A stretch of 64,000 bases of DNA from Solirubrobacteraceae bacterium (GCA_023230855.1 JALNWQ010000019.1:18595-82594); one strand, 5' to 3'; shown: positions 1 through 8,916, counted from the stretch's first letter. The notes: generated by a model from the letters alone, not told the origin. A program made the numbers and translations.

Positions 1-668
1 CCTGGATCGACAAGGGCATCCCGCTGGCCGACCTGCCGGTCGAGGGGCAGCTGCTCGTCGAGCGCCGCCCGGCGGTGGTGTACGACACCTCGATCGCCGA
101 GGTCCACAAGCCGATCATCGTCGACGACGGCAAGTCGACGTCGTACGTCGTCGCGCCCGTCATGCCGGGCGACGCCGTCGTCGGGTTCCTCCACGCCGAC
201 TACCACCCGGCCGACCGGCGCGCCGACGACGTCGACCGCGACGTGCTGTGGGCGTTCGCGGAGGGCTTCGGCCACATCTACGAGCGCCTCGTGCTGCTCG
301 AGCGGCTCCGCGCGCAGCGCGATCACGTCCGCGAGACCCTCGCGTCCACCGAGCGCCTCATGGACGACCTGTGCGACTCGGGCATCGACCTGGCGCGACA
401 GGCCGACGCCGACACCGTGGTGGCCCGCAGCGCGGTGACGGCGCTGTCGGCCGACCCCGAGGCGCTGAGCGAGCTGACCGCCCGCGAGCGCGAGGTGCTC
501 GAGCTCATGGTCGCCGGGGCGACCAACGGCGGCATCGCCGAGCAGCTCGTCATCACCGAGGGCACCGTCAAGTCCCACGTCAAGCACATCCTCCGCAAGC
601 TCGGCGCGGTGAACCGCTCCCAGGCGATCGCCCAGTACCTGGGGATCGCCCAGATCAACAACGACTGA
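1..668 (+). CDS. LuxR-family regulator with GAF-like sensor (5' end outside window)
   Basis: C-terminal 221 residues of a transcriptional regulator; the frame is open from base 3 and the start lies to the left of the window. The first 110 or so visible residues look like a GAF sensor (SYVVAPV, VVGFLHADY). The last 65 are a LuxR helix-turn-helix: LTAREREVLELM begins near visible residue 158, followed by the recognition helix GTVKSHVKHILRKL. The HTH is nearly identical to that of the regulator at 1906-3084, so the two are paralogues. The ligand is unknown; a lipid or acyl-CoA signal is my guess from context. Family assignment is firm, function is not. Confidence 0.88.
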   Translation, partial: WIDKGIPLADLPVEGQLLVERRPAVVYDTSIAEVHKPIIVDDGKSTSYVVAPVMPGDAVVGFLHADYHPADRRADDVDRDVLWAFAEGFGHIYERLVLLERLRAQRDHVRETLASTERLMDDLCDSGIDLARQADADTVVARSAVTALSADPEALSELTAREREVLELMVAGATNGGIAEQLVITEGTVKSHVKHILRKLGAVNRSQAIAQYLGIAQINND

Positions 669-715
669 GCGCGAAGCGGGTGGGGCGACGCCGGCCGGCG
701 TCGCCCCACCCCCGG

Positions 716-1645
716 TCACGTGCGCCGCGAGTCGACGACCGACGGCCGCGCCTCGACGCGGTCCGCCGTCGCGGCGGTGACGCCCGCCGGCTCCCGCTCC
801 GGGGCCGTGGGCGCCGGAGCCGACGGCTCCGGCAGCGGCGGCTGGGCATGCGCGCCCAGCGGGTCGCGGGGGTCGTCCATCGCCGAGTCCTCACCGGTGA
901 TCCGGGGCAGGAACAGGCTGGCACCACGGATGAGGGCGAACGCGAGCACCATGCTGAGGATCGTCGCGGCGAGCGTGATGCCGGTCTTCGGATCGTCGAG
1001 GTGCAGGGCGATCGCCACCGGGCCGCCCGCGCCGGCGTTCGCGAGGTAGAACGTCGCGGGGAACAGCGCGAAGAGCCCGAGCAGGCCCCAGTTGCTCTTC
1101 ACCCGCGTGCGCAGGTACGCGGCGCCGACGGCGAAGCACGCCACCTGGGTGCACTCGAGGAGGCCACAGATCAGCGGGTACTCGAAGATCCGCAGGACGT
1201 GCGGCCCGTAGTACTCGTACGCTCCGCCGTTGATCCCGTACATCTCGAAGATCGCCGAGAAGAGGAACTCGACGGCGACGATCCCGTACAGCGCCTGGCG
1301 CGCGAGCATCCCCTGACGGATGCGCCACGTGTAGTGGACCGCCGGCACCGCGTAGAGGGTGATGTACCCGGAGTGGGTCCAGTTCGGCTGCGGCGTCTCG
1401 AACGACGTGAAGTGCGTCCACATACCCCCTTCGGAGTAGAAGTAGAGCATCATGATGTGGTCGTACAGCGGCTCCGCGAACGCCGCGACGCCCGCGGCCA
1501 GGACGATGAGCGTGTAGAACGGCGTGCGTTCCTTGATCCCCATCCGGATCGTGACGATCAGCAGGATGAGGGTGATCCCCCAGCTGCCGAAGGTCAGGAC
1601 CGATTGGGTCGTGAGGTTGAGGGGTTCGTCGATCGGCATGTCCAT
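716..1645 (-). CDS. polytopic membrane protein, tentatively AveC-like
   Basis: 309 residues with about seven hydrophobic segments between residues 15 and 255 and a Pro/Ala-rich, charged C-terminal tail of about 55 residues. The motif AEPLYDHIMMLYFY, then a Trp/Pro-rich loop (WTHFTSFETPQPNW) and a Tyr-rich helix, recalls the AveC-like spirocyclase family common in lipid-rich actinobacteria. That match is from memory and tentative. The gene stands alone on its strand, with a well-formed promoter and a doubled operator at 1718-1780, so it probably belongs to the same lipid regulon as the liu and mce operons. The biochemical role is unknown. Confidence 0.6.
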   Translation of the reverse strand: MDMPIDEPLNLTTQSVLTFGSWGITLILLIVTIRMGIKERTPFYTLIVLAAGVAAFAEPLYDHIMMLYFYSEGGMWTHFTSFETPQPNWTHSGYITLYAVPAVHYTWRIRQGMLARQALYGIVAVEFLFSAIFEMYGINGGAYEYYGPHVLRIFEYPLICGLLECTQVACFAVGAAYLRTRVKSNWGLLGLFALFPATFYLANAGAGGPVAIALHLDDPKTGITLAATILSMVLAFALIRGASLFLPRITGEDSAMDDPRDPLGAHAQPPLPEPSAPAPTAPEREPAGVTAATADRVEARPSVVDSRRT

Positions 1646-1717
1646 GGTCGTCGGCCGTGGGGTCGGGGTCCGTGTCGTGGGTGACCCGCCGCCGGCCAGG
1701 GGCGGGCCTCGGTCTCG

Positions 1718-1824
1718 ACGCTAGGGCGGGACCCCCGCCGCGACGTCCCCCCGAACGGGGAACTCTCCACCCGAAGGGGGCACGCCGGAACCGCCCGGAT
1801 GACGTGCCTGCCCCCTTCGAGGGA
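1718..1824 (-). promoter_or_regulatory. promoter with doubled GC palindrome upstream of AveC-like gene
   Basis: On the minus strand a TAGCGT -10 box (1718-1723) is preceded 34 bases upstream by CCGAACGGGG (1751-1760, plus-strand reading) and exactly 20 bp further by CCGAAGGGGG (1771-1780). A third similar site, CCCTTCGAGGGA, lies near 1813-1824. No recognisable -35 box is present, as expected for an activator-dependent promoter. The same arrangement recurs at six other promoters in the window. Identity of the binding protein is inferred only. Confidence 0.55.
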
Positions 1825-1905
1825 CGGGTCCGCACGACGCTCCGGCCGCCCGGTGCGACGTCACCCGTCGGACCGCCCGCCACGCAAGGCCGCGCCGGCC
1901 GACGG

Positions 1906-3084
1906 TCAGTCCGGCCAGGCGTCGGTGACGCCGAGGCACCGGGCGATCGCCTGCGACCGGTTCACCGCCCCGAGCTTGCGGAGGATGTGCTTGACGTGGG
2001 ACTTGACCGTCCCCTCCGCGATGACCAGGCGCTCGGCGATCTCGGCGTTGCGGGCGCCGGCGACGATGAGCGCGAGCACCTCGTGCTCCCGCGGGGTGAG
2101 CCCGGCGAGCCGCTCCGCCGCCGCGGCCTCGGCGACCGTCACCGGAGCGGCGTCCCGCCGGGCGTCGACGTCGGGACCGGCGACGAGCCGCAGCGGCCCG
2201 TCGTCCAGGCCCTCGACGGCCGCGGCCCCGAGGCCCAGCAGCCGCTCGACCTCGGTGCGCCGGGTCCGCAGCCGCTCGGTGAGCGCCGCCCGGTCGTAGA
2301 TGCGTCCGAACCCCTCCGCGAACAGCGCCAGGGCCTCGCGGTCGTGCTCGTCGCACGGCGGCCCGTCCGCCCCGTGGTCGGCGTGGAGGAACCCCACTAC
2401 CCGCCCGGCCGGCGCCACCGGTCCGACGACGTAGGACGTCGCGTCCCCGGCACGGATGATCGGGTGGACGTCCGACGCCGCGGCGTCGGGCACGAGCAGC
2501 GCCCGTCGCTCCCGCAGCACCCGCGACTCGACGGTCATCTCGTCGAGCGGGATCGCCCGGTCGGCCCACGCCCCGAACCACGCCTCGGACCGCACCGCCT
2601 CGTTCACCGTCCACGGCAGCCATCGGGCGTCCGCCACCCGCGAGAGGAGCACGCGCTCGAGTCCGCATCCCCGGGTGACCTCGCCGCACACCGCGTCGAC
2701 GAGCGCCGCCGTCGACCCCATCTCGCCCAGGCGCTCGAGCGCCCGCACGACCTGACCTCGGCGGGCCGCCCGCTCGGCGGCGATCTGGTCCGCTATCCGG
2801 ATCCGCAGGTCCTGGAGCGCGTCGACGACGCGCAACAGCACCGCCATCCGGTCGCCGGACGGCTCCGTCCCCAACGCCGCGACGCACCGGACCGACAGCG
2901 CCGCGGCCCGCTCTGCGACGACCTCCGGCTCCGGCACGGCGCCGGACCGATCGCGCGGCCGATCGCCCAGCGCGTCGGCGGCCTCGCGCTCCAACGCCAG
3001 CACGGCGCCCCACAGCTCGGCCCGGGCGCGTGGCCCCGTCCGGACCCCGTGGACCGGGAAGGCGCCCGGGTCGGCGACGGTCAT
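1906..3084 (-). CDS. LuxR-family regulator with GAF-like sensor
   Basis: 392 residues. A helical N-terminal region (to about 150) is followed by a GAF-like domain (about 150-280; SYVVGPV, VVGFLHADHG), a linker, and a C-terminal LuxR HTH (about 325-385; LTPREHEVLALI, then GTVKSHVKHILRKL). It has no receiver domain, so it is likely a direct ligand sensor rather than a response regulator. Its ATG overlaps the stop of the upstream regulator gene (3081-3084, ATGA), so the two are co-transcribed and translationally coupled. It is a close paralogue of the regulator at the left edge. Candidate activator of the doubled GC operators in this window (inference). Confidence 0.88.
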   Translation of the reverse strand: MTVADPGAFPVHGVRTGPRARAELWGAVLALEREAADALGDRPRDRSGAVPEPEVVAERAAALSVRCVAALGTEPSGDRMAVLLRVVDALQDLRIRIADQIAAERAARRGQVVRALERLGEMGSTAALVDAVCGEVTRGCGLERVLLSRVADARWLPWTVNEAVRSEAWFGAWADRAIPLDEMTVESRVLRERRALLVPDAAASDVHPIIRAGDATSYVVGPVAPAGRVVGFLHADHGADGPPCDEHDREALALFAEGFGRIYDRAALTERLRTRRTEVERLLGLGAAAVEGLDDGPLRLVAGPDVDARRDAAPVTVAEAAAAERLAGLTPREHEVLALIVAGARNAEIAERLVIAEGTVKSHVKHILRKLGAVNRSQAIARCLGVTDAWPD

Positions 3085-4181
3085 CGTCCGTCGCGCATGA
3101 CGAGGCGCAGGTAGCGCGCCACCGCGTCGGCGCGGTTCGACGCGTGGAGCTTGCGGGTGATCGTGCGGACGTGCGACTTGACGGTGTCCTCGCTGATGAC
3201 GAGTCGTGCCGCGATCTGTCCGTTGCGGGCACCGGTGACGAGGTGGTCGAGGACCTCGCGCTCCCGCGCGGTGAGGAGCAGCTCGACCGACGACGGGCCG
3301 GGCGGGGTGGCGTCGGCGACGTGGTCGACCGTGCCGGACGTCGCGCCGCGGACGAGCGTGCGCTCCTCGCTCCCGATCGCCTCGAGACCGCCGACCGCGG
3401 CGTCGGCGGCGTCCTGGAGCCGCCGGCGACGGTCGGCGAGGCCCTCCAGGCGGGCGACCCGCTCGAACACGAGGCCGAACCCCATGGCGAAGGCCCGCAT
3501 CGCCTCGAGGTCGAGCGTCGTCAGCTCGCGCCCGTCGTCACCGCAGTCCGCCTGCAGGAACCCGATCGGACGTCCCCCGACGGTGACCGGCGCGACGACG
3601 TACCCCGGGGTCCGCGACACCTCCATGAGCCCCGGATCGGTCTTGGGGCTGTCGGGCGCGACGAGCCCCGCGGTCCTGCGGTGCACGAGGCCGGTCTCGA
3701 GCCCGCCGGGACCGAGCGGGAACCACGTCGTCGTGAGGAGCTCGGCGGTCGCGGCCGACGTCGCCGGATCGAGGTCGGGCGCCATCCAGACCGCCTCGGC
3801 CCGCCACCGGGCGTTGCGGATCCGTGACACGACCGCCCGTCGGAACCCACAGCTGCCCGCGAGCTCGCGCGCCGCGGCGGGCAGGAGCTCGGCGACGCGC
3901 TCGACCCTCCGGAGCCGCTCGAGCGCCGCATGGATCCGCCGGTGCACGGCGTCGGGCCGGTCGGCGACGTGGGCGCGCACCGCCAGGCGCAGCTCGGTGA
4001 TCTCCACGAGCGCCGCCGCCCGATCGTGGGCGTCGGCCGGGCCGGCGTCGGCCAGCGCGCTCCGGGCCCGACGGGCCCGGGCCGCGAGGTCGGCCTCCAG
4101 CGCCTCGGCCGCCGTCAGGTCCGGATCCGCCCGCGGGCCCGCGACGACGGCGGCGGCGCGTTCGGCGAGCGGACCACGCAC
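3081..4181 (-). CDS. LuxR-family regulator with GAF-like sensor
   Basis: 366 residues, same architecture as the downstream gene: Arg/Ala-rich helical N-terminus, GAF-like domain (about 135-260; GYVVAPVTVGG, PIGFLQADCG), then a LuxR HTH at the C-terminus (LTAREREVLDHL, DTVKSHVRTITRKL). The recognition helix differs from the two paralogues (HASNRAD against GAVNRSQ), so its DNA specificity may differ. It begins 19 bp after the stop of the SCP2-like gene at 4201-4725 and overlaps the next regulator by 4 bp, so an SCP2-LuxR-LuxR operon is likely. The start is the first in-frame ATG; a shorter start cannot be excluded. Confidence 0.85.
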   Translation of the reverse strand: MRGPLAERAAAVVAGPRADPDLTAAEALEADLAARARRARSALADAGPADAHDRAAALVEITELRLAVRAHVADRPDAVHRRIHAALERLRRVERVAELLPAAARELAGSCGFRRAVVSRIRNARWRAEAVWMAPDLDPATSAATAELLTTTWFPLGPGGLETGLVHRRTAGLVAPDSPKTDPGLMEVSRTPGYVVAPVTVGGRPIGFLQADCGDDGRELTTLDLEAMRAFAMGFGLVFERVARLEGLADRRRRLQDAADAAVGGLEAIGSEERTLVRGATSGTVDHVADATPPGPSSVELLLTAREREVLDHLVTGARNGQIAARLVISEDTVKSHVRTITRKLHASNRADAVARYLRLVMRDGR

Positions 4182-4200
4182 GGCACGTCCGGCGTGGCGC

Positions 4201-4725
4201 TCAGGCGCGCGCCGGGCCGTCGTCGGCGGCCTCGACGGCCTCGACGGCGCCGCGCAGGATCGGCATGACGCGCAGGAGCTTGCGCACCGCGCCCTCGAAG
4301 GCGACGTCGCCGCCGAGGATCGCCAGCGGCAGGTGCGTGCTGTCGTCGAGCATCGCGTCGAGGTCGGTCGTCGGCAGCGTGAGCCGCACCGTCGGGTCGT
4401 CCGTCAGGACGCCCGGACCGATGCGCGGGGGGTCACGGTCGAGCAGCAGGGTGATCGTGGCGCCCGGGTCGTCGGCGACGTCGATCCGGACCCGCACGTC
4501 GGCCTGGGCGAGGCGCTCGGCGACGCCGGGGCCCTCGAGGGCCGCTCCGACCCGGGCGACGAAGCGGGCCACGGGCGCGGACGGCGCCCGACCGTCGCCG
4601 GGGCGGGCGTCGTCGGGGGTGGCGTCGTGGCTCGTCATCGTGTCGTCCGTGGCGACGCCGTCGCGACGTGGGCGACCGCGTCGGGCCCACGGTGACGTCC
4701 ATCCGGTATCCGCTGTGGTCGCCAT
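4201..4725 (-). CDS. SCP2 sterol-carrier-like protein
   Basis: 174 residues from the ATG at 4725, chosen because GGAGGG sits 7 bases before it; an internal ATG at 4638 (145 residues) lacks a ribosome site. After a low-complexity N-terminus of about 45 residues the rest has the SCP2-like fold signature: a beta-rich region (ATITLLLDRDPPRIG, DPTVRLTLPTTDLDAML) and the closing helix pattern LGGDVAFEGAVRKLLRVMPI. That ending matches the SCP2-like gene at 23527-23991. Such proteins bind lipids or acyl-CoA without catalysis. It heads the likely operon with the two LuxR regulators, so a ligand-presenting role for them is possible (inference). Confidence 0.7.
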   Translation of the reverse strand: MATTADTGWTSPWARRGRPRRDGVATDDTMTSHDATPDDARPGDGRAPSAPVARFVARVGAALEGPGVAERLAQADVRVRIDVADDPGATITLLLDRDPPRIGPGVLTDDPTVRLTLPTTDLDAMLDDSTHLPLAILGGDVAFEGAVRKLLRVMPILRGAVEAVEAADDGPARA

Positions 4726-4819
4726 GCGCGTTCCCTCCCCCGTCGCTCCACTCCGCCCCGCCGGGCGGGGCCCGCTCCCCACGGCCGAGCCCGGCCGCGG
4801 GAACCATCGTTCCCGTCTG

Positions 4820-4825
4820 ATCGTA
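4820..4825 (-). promoter_or_regulatory. possible -10 box upstream of SCP2-LuxR-LuxR operon
   Basis: TACGAT on the minus strand, about 95 bases before the SCP2-like start, fits the TAnnnT actinobacterial -10. I see no convincing -35 box and no doubled GC operator here, unlike the other lipid-gene promoters. Confidence 0.3.
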
Positions 4826-4900
4826 CGCGGGTCGGCCGCTGCCGACCGACCCGGCCCGACGGCGATCGCCTGCCGGCGTCGTCGGTCGTGGCGTCGTCGG

Positions 4901-4933
4901 GGTGGGGTGGCCGGCGTCGCCGGCCACCCCACC
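4901..4933 (-). terminator. hairpin terminator after acyl-CoA dehydrogenase
   Basis: A perfect 16-bp inverted repeat (4901-4916 with 4918-4933) sits 10 bases past the stop of the acyl-CoA dehydrogenase. It lacks a T run, as is usual for GC-rich actinobacteria. It separates the SCP2/acyl-CoA dehydrogenase transcript from the SCP2-LuxR-LuxR operon. Confidence 0.65.
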
Positions 4934-4942
4934 GACGGCGTC

Positions 4943-6247
4943 CTAGTCCTCCAGCTCCTCGGGCTGCAGGAGGTACTCGCCGATGTACGTGCGGGACTGG
5001 TCGCCGTTGAGCGGCTGGAACATCGACGCGGCCGCGTCGCGGTAGAGGCGCTCGAAGATCATCCCGCGCCGGAACGACATGCCGCCGACCATGCTCATCG
5101 CGTGCTTCGTCATGTGCATGACGTTGTCGGCGATGAACGTCTTGGCCAGCCCGATGTACGGGAACCGCAGCTCGATCGGCCAGTTGTCGTCGTACCCGCC
5201 GGTGACCTCCTCGCAGGTCCGGTACAGCACTCGGCGGCAGATCTCGTACCGGGACGCCATGTCGCCGACGCCGTCGATGATGTGCCCGACGCCGGACACC
5301 TTGACGTCGGCGGCGACGGTGGCGCCGAAGACCGCGCCGAGGGTCTTCTTCGACAGCACGGCTCGCGACTCCTCGAGCACGCGGGCCTGCATGCCGAGGT
5401 AGATGCTCGCGAACATCAGCGACGCCCACTCCAGGACGCCGAACGCGCCGGTGCGCCACTCGCAGACGAACCCGGACTCCGGAACGTAGAACCCGTCGAA
5501 GACGACCGTGTGGGTGCCGGTCGCGTGCATGCCGAGCGAGTCCCACGTGCGCTCGATGCTGATGCCGTCGCCCTGCAGCGTCTCGCGGTCGATGTCGAAG
5601 TCGGCGACGAAGAAGCTCTCCGCGGCGACGCGCTCCTCGAACGAGTCCGGCAGGTTGCCGTCCTTGTCGGTGATCGTCGCGTTGGTCGTGATGATCGTCG
5701 CCGCGTCGCAGAGCGTGCCCCACGTCTTGCGGCCGTAGAGCTTCCAGCCGCCGCCGTCCTGGGGCACCGCGGTCATGTCGGCCAGGCCGCTGAAGCCGGC
5801 GCGCTTCTCGGAGAACGGACCGAAGACGAGCTCGCCCTTGGCGACGCGCCCCATCCAGTACTGGTTCTGCTCCTCGCTGAACAGCCCGAGGCACATGCCC
5901 ACCATGATGTAGTGCATGTTGTAGGCGAGGGTGATCGCCGAGTCGCCCTTGGACAGCTCGCTGACGACCTTCGAGGTCTGCAGCAGGCTGCCGCCGTGGC
6001 CGCCGTAGCGCTTGGGGACCGACAGGCGCCCCAGGTCGGACGCCTTGAACTTCTCGATCGACGGGAAGGCGAAGGTGTTCTTCTGGTCGTACTCGGGACC
6101 GATCTCGCGGAAGTACTCCGAGAGCTCCTCGGCCTTCTCGAAGAGGACGTCGAACTCCTCGTCGGTCAGCGCCGCCTCGAAGTGCTGGGGCGGGGTGGGG
6201 TGATCGCTCCGCTCCGCCGTGAACGCGTCGTGCTCGATGGTTGCCAT
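4943..6247 (-). CDS. acyl-CoA dehydrogenase family protein
   Basis: 434 residues from the ATG at 6247 (GGAG 8 bases upstream); the frame is open farther upstream but without homology. The layout is that of an FAD-dependent acyl-CoA dehydrogenase: N-terminal helical domain (about 30-145), central beta domain (about 150-260; GLADMTAVPQ, WKLYGRKTWGT) and C-terminal helical domain. The central motif is divergent from classical medium-chain enzymes and the substrate cannot be told. It follows the SCP2-like gene 6292-6714 by 44 bases and probably shares its transcript, so a bulky lipid- or sterol-derived acyl-CoA is a reasonable guess. Confidence 0.85.
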   Translation of the reverse strand: MATIEHDAFTAERSDHPTPPQHFEAALTDEEFDVLFEKAEELSEYFREIGPEYDQKNTFAFPSIEKFKASDLGRLSVPKRYGGHGGSLLQTSKVVSELSKGDSAITLAYNMHYIMVGMCLGLFSEEQNQYWMGRVAKGELVFGPFSEKRAGFSGLADMTAVPQDGGGWKLYGRKTWGTLCDAATIITTNATITDKDGNLPDSFEERVAAESFFVADFDIDRETLQGDGISIERTWDSLGMHATGTHTVVFDGFYVPESGFVCEWRTGAFGVLEWASLMFASIYLGMQARVLEESRAVLSKKTLGAVFGATVAADVKVSGVGHIIDGVGDMASRYEICRRVLYRTCEEVTGGYDDNWPIELRFPYIGLAKTFIADNVMHMTKHAMSMVGGMSFRRGMIFERLYRDAAASMFQPLNGDQSRTYIGEYLLQPEELED

Positions 6248-6291
6248 GCTGCTGCTCCGTATGGGGTGGGGTGGCTGGGGCGCGAACGCGC

Positions 6292-6714
6292 TCAGGCGAC
6301 GATGAGGTCCTCGCGGCCGGCGTCCTTCAGCCGCTGCTTGTACGTGTCGAACAGGCCCTCGGTGAGCGGGAGGAGCTTGAGCGCCACCGACCGCTTGCCG
6401 TCGAGCTTGACCTTGCGCTGGGCCATCGCCAGCGTGAAGTTGAGCTTGCCCTGCCAGAACTTGTTGGCGTTGTCGGACGACATCCGCAAGACCACCGTCG
6501 ACTTGCCGGCGAGGGCCTCGTCGCCGGTCACCACGGTCTGCCCGGGGAAGTCGACGAGGATCGCCGCATCCGGCTTCGTCTGCTTGATGAGGACGACGAG
6601 GTTCGTCCCCTTCGTCGCCTCGACGAAGGACGGCGTCTTCGTCGCCGTGGCGAACATGCCGCCGATGTACTCGTACACCTCGTCGGCGTCCTTGAATGCG
6701 TTCTCGTCGCTCAC
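6292..6714 (-). CDS. SCP2 sterol-carrier-like protein
   Basis: 140 residues from a GTG at 6714, preceded by a GAGAGAG ribosome site. Full-length SCP2-like lipid-binding fold: N-terminal helix (DADEVYEYIGGMF), central strands, and the pattern STVVLRMSSDNANKFWQGKL followed by the closing helix. It is clearly homologous to the gene at 22784-23188 (same DADDVYKYIGG start and KYWRGEYN region). First gene of an operon with the acyl-CoA dehydrogenase; its promoter carries the shared doubled operator. Confidence 0.85.
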   Translation of the reverse strand: MSDENAFKDADEVYEYIGGMFATATKTPSFVEATKGTNLVVLIKQTKPDAAILVDFPGQTVVTGDEALAGKSTVVLRMSSDNANKFWQGKLNFTLAMAQRKVKLDGKRSVALKLLPLTEGLFDTYKQRLKDAGREDLIVA

Positions 6715-6797
6715 GTTCGCTCTCTCTCGTTGCTGCTCCCGAACCCGTGCCGGCGACGTCGACGTCGGTCCGGCGGCGGGTCCACTCATCTGGTGTG

Positions 6798-6862
6798 AAG
6801 CTACGACCGGGCGGATCGCCGATCGTCCTCCCTCTCGGGGGTCTTGGTGCACCCAAAGGGGT
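6798..6862 (-). promoter_or_regulatory. promoter with doubled GC element, SCP2/acyl-CoA dehydrogenase operon
   Basis: Minus-strand -10 box TAGCTT at 6798-6803. The proximal site TCTCGGGGGT (6833-6842, plus reading) lies about 34 bases upstream and the distal site CCAAAGGGGT (6853-6862) another 20 bp away. Geometry matches the promoters at 1718 and 13024. Confidence 0.5.
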
Positions 6863-6880
6863 GGATCCCCCCTGGCCCGG

Positions 6881-7306
6881 TCAGTCGGTGTCGAGCCCGC
6901 GGGGGAAGTACCCGCGGTCGTCGCGCTCCGGGGTGAGCGCCCACGGCTGCGCCGAGTCGCGCCAGGCCTCGAGCTCGGGCTCCAGCCACGACGCGTCGTC
7001 GAGCGTGCCGGCCTTGATCCAGGCGATGTCGTCGGCGTCGGCGAGGACCGACATGATCGGCGACCCGCAGTCGGGGCAGAAGTGCCGGTGCGCCGGCTGC
7101 CCGCGGTCGGCGCCGATGGTGTCGAAGACCTTCGTCTGGCCGGTGACCGTGACGTCGGCGAGCGTGACGCCGGCGATGATCGAGTACGCCGTGCCGGCCT
7201 GCCGCTGGCAGTCGCGGCAGTGGCAGATCGCGGTCATGATCGGCTCATCGGCGTCGACCGTGTAGCTGATGCCCCCGCAGAGGCAGCGGCCGTCGAGCTT
7301 TCCCAT
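6881..7306 (-). CDS. GFA-family (CENP-V-like) zinc protein
   Basis: 141 residues with GGAGAGAGAG before the ATG. It has the zinc-ligand pattern of the glutathione-dependent formaldehyde-activating-enzyme family: CLCGG (residues 8-12), CHCRDCQRQAG (about 28-38), CPDCGSP (about 76-82). Despite the family name most members have no proven activity. It is the last gene of the leucine/isovalerate operon, 23 bp after the carboxylase beta subunit, so it is probably co-expressed with it. Function in this pathway unknown. Confidence 0.85.
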   Translation of the reverse strand: MGKLDGRCLCGGISYTVDADEPIMTAICHCRDCQRQAGTAYSIIAGVTLADVTVTGQTKVFDTIGADRGQPAHRHFCPDCGSPIMSVLADADDIAWIKAGTLDDASWLEPELEAWRDSAQPWALTPERDDRGYFPRGLDTD

Positions 7307-7329
7307 CGTGTCTCTCTCTCCTGCGTGGA

Positions 7330-8916
7330 CTACATGCGGTACAGCGGGGTGCGGCGCGGCCCGAGCGGGGCGTTGGCGCACGCGGACAGGGCCAGGCCGA
7401 GCGTGTCGCGGGTCGACTCGGGCGGGATGACGCCGTCGTCCCAGATCCGGGCGCTCGAGTAGTACGGGTGACCCTGGCGCTCGAACTGGGCGCGGATCTC
7501 CTCCTTGCGCGCCTCGATCTTCGCCTCGTCGGTCTCCTTGCCGACGGTGGCGAGGACGTTCGCCGCCTGGTCGCCGCCCATGACCGAGATCCGGGCGTTG
7601 GGCCACATCCAGAGGAACCGCGGGAAGTACGGCCGGCCGGACATCCCGTAGTTGCCGGCGCCGAACGACCCGCCGACGATGACCGTCAGCCGCGGCACGC
7701 GGGTGGTCGACACCGCCGAGATGAGCTTCGCGCCGTGCTTGGCGATGCCGCCCGCCTCGGCGTCCTTGCCGACCATGAACCCGGTGATGTTCTGGAGGAA
7801 GATCAGCGGGATGCCGCGCTGGTCGCACAGCTCGATGAAGTGCGCGCCCTTCAGCGCGGACTCCGAGAAGATCACGCCCTGGTTGGCGATGATCCCGACC
7901 TCGTGGCCGTGCAGCCGGGCGAACCCGGTGACGAGCGTCGTGCCGTAGTTCGCCTTGAACTCGTGGAACCGGCTGCCGTCGACGATCCGGCTGATGATCT
8001 CGCGCGGGTCGTACGGGGTGCGCAGGTCGGCGGGCACCGCGCCGGTGAGCCCGGACGGGTCGACCGCGGGCTCCTCGACCGGCGCGGTCCTCCACGGCGT
8101 CGGCGGCTTGTCGGGGAACGTCGCGACGATCGAGCGGACGATCGCCAGCGCGTCCGCGTCGTCGGCCGCCAGGTGGTCCGCCACGCCGGACTTCCTCGTG
8201 TGGAGGTCGCCGCCGCCGAGCTCCTCGGCCGACACGACCTCGCCGGTCGCCGCCTTCACCAGCGGCGGGCCGCCGAGGAAGATCGTGCCCTGCTCCTTGA
8301 CGATGACCGACTCGTCGCACATCGCGGGGACGTAGGCGCCGCCGGCGGTGCACGATCCGAGGACCGCCGCGACCTGGGGGATGCCCTCGGCCGAGAGGTT
8401 CGCCTGGTTGTAGAAGCTCTGGCCGAACCCGCCGACGTCGGGGAAGAGCTCGTCCTGCAGCGGCAGGTAGCCGCCGCCCGAGTCGACGAGGTAGATGCAC
8501 GGCAGCCGGTTCTGCAGCGCGATGAGCTGCGCGCGCGTCTGCTTCTTCGCCGTCATCGGGAAGTACGAGCCGCCCTTCACGGTGGCGTCGTTGCAGACGA
8601 TCATCACCTCGCGGCCCGACACGCGACCGATCCCGGTGATGATCCCGGCGCCCGGCGCCTGGTCGTCGTACATGCCGTGGGCGGCGAGCGACGACAGCTC
8701 CAGGAACGGCGATCCGCGGTCGAGCAGCCGCTCGACCCGCTCGCGCGGGAGGAGCTTGCCGCGCGAGGCGTGCCGCTCGGCGGCGCGCGGACCGCCGCCG
8801 GCGCGCACGCGGTGCAGCTGCACGTCGAGGTCGGCGCGCAGCGCGGCGTGCGCCTCGCGGTTGCGGCGGAACTCGTCGCCGGACGGGTCGGCGTGGCTGC
8901 GCAGCACGACGCTCAT
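7330..8916 (-). CDS. mccB: methylcrotonyl-CoA carboxylase beta subunit (carboxyltransferase)
   Basis: 528 residues, the usual length for acyl-CoA carboxylase beta subunits, with two crotonase-fold halves. Diagnostic stretches are LVDSGGGYLPLQDELFPD, LGSCTAGGAYVPAM and FLQNITGFMVG followed by EAGGIAKHGAK, typical of methylcrotonyl-CoA rather than propionyl-CoA carboxylases. It transfers the carboxyl from biotin to 3-methylcrotonyl-CoA in leucine catabolism. ATG overlaps the stop of the biotin-carrying alpha subunit (8913-8916). Neighbouring isovaleryl-CoA dehydrogenase and enoyl-CoA hydratase genes support the substrate. Confidence 0.9.
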   Translation of the reverse strand: MSVVLRSHADPSGDEFRRNREAHAALRADLDVQLHRVRAGGGPRAAERHASRGKLLPRERVERLLDRGSPFLELSSLAAHGMYDDQAPGAGIITGIGRVSGREVMIVCNDATVKGGSYFPMTAKKQTRAQLIALQNRLPCIYLVDSGGGYLPLQDELFPDVGGFGQSFYNQANLSAEGIPQVAAVLGSCTAGGAYVPAMCDESVIVKEQGTIFLGGPPLVKAATGEVVSAEELGGGDLHTRKSGVADHLAADDADALAIVRSIVATFPDKPPTPWRTAPVEEPAVDPSGLTGAVPADLRTPYDPREIISRIVDGSRFHEFKANYGTTLVTGFARLHGHEVGIIANQGVIFSESALKGAHFIELCDQRGIPLIFLQNITGFMVGKDAEAGGIAKHGAKLISAVSTTRVPRLTVIVGGSFGAGNYGMSGRPYFPRFLWMWPNARISVMGGDQAANVLATVGKETDEAKIEARKEEIRAQFERQGHPYYSSARIWDDGVIPPESTRDTLGLALSACANAPLGPRRTPLYRM

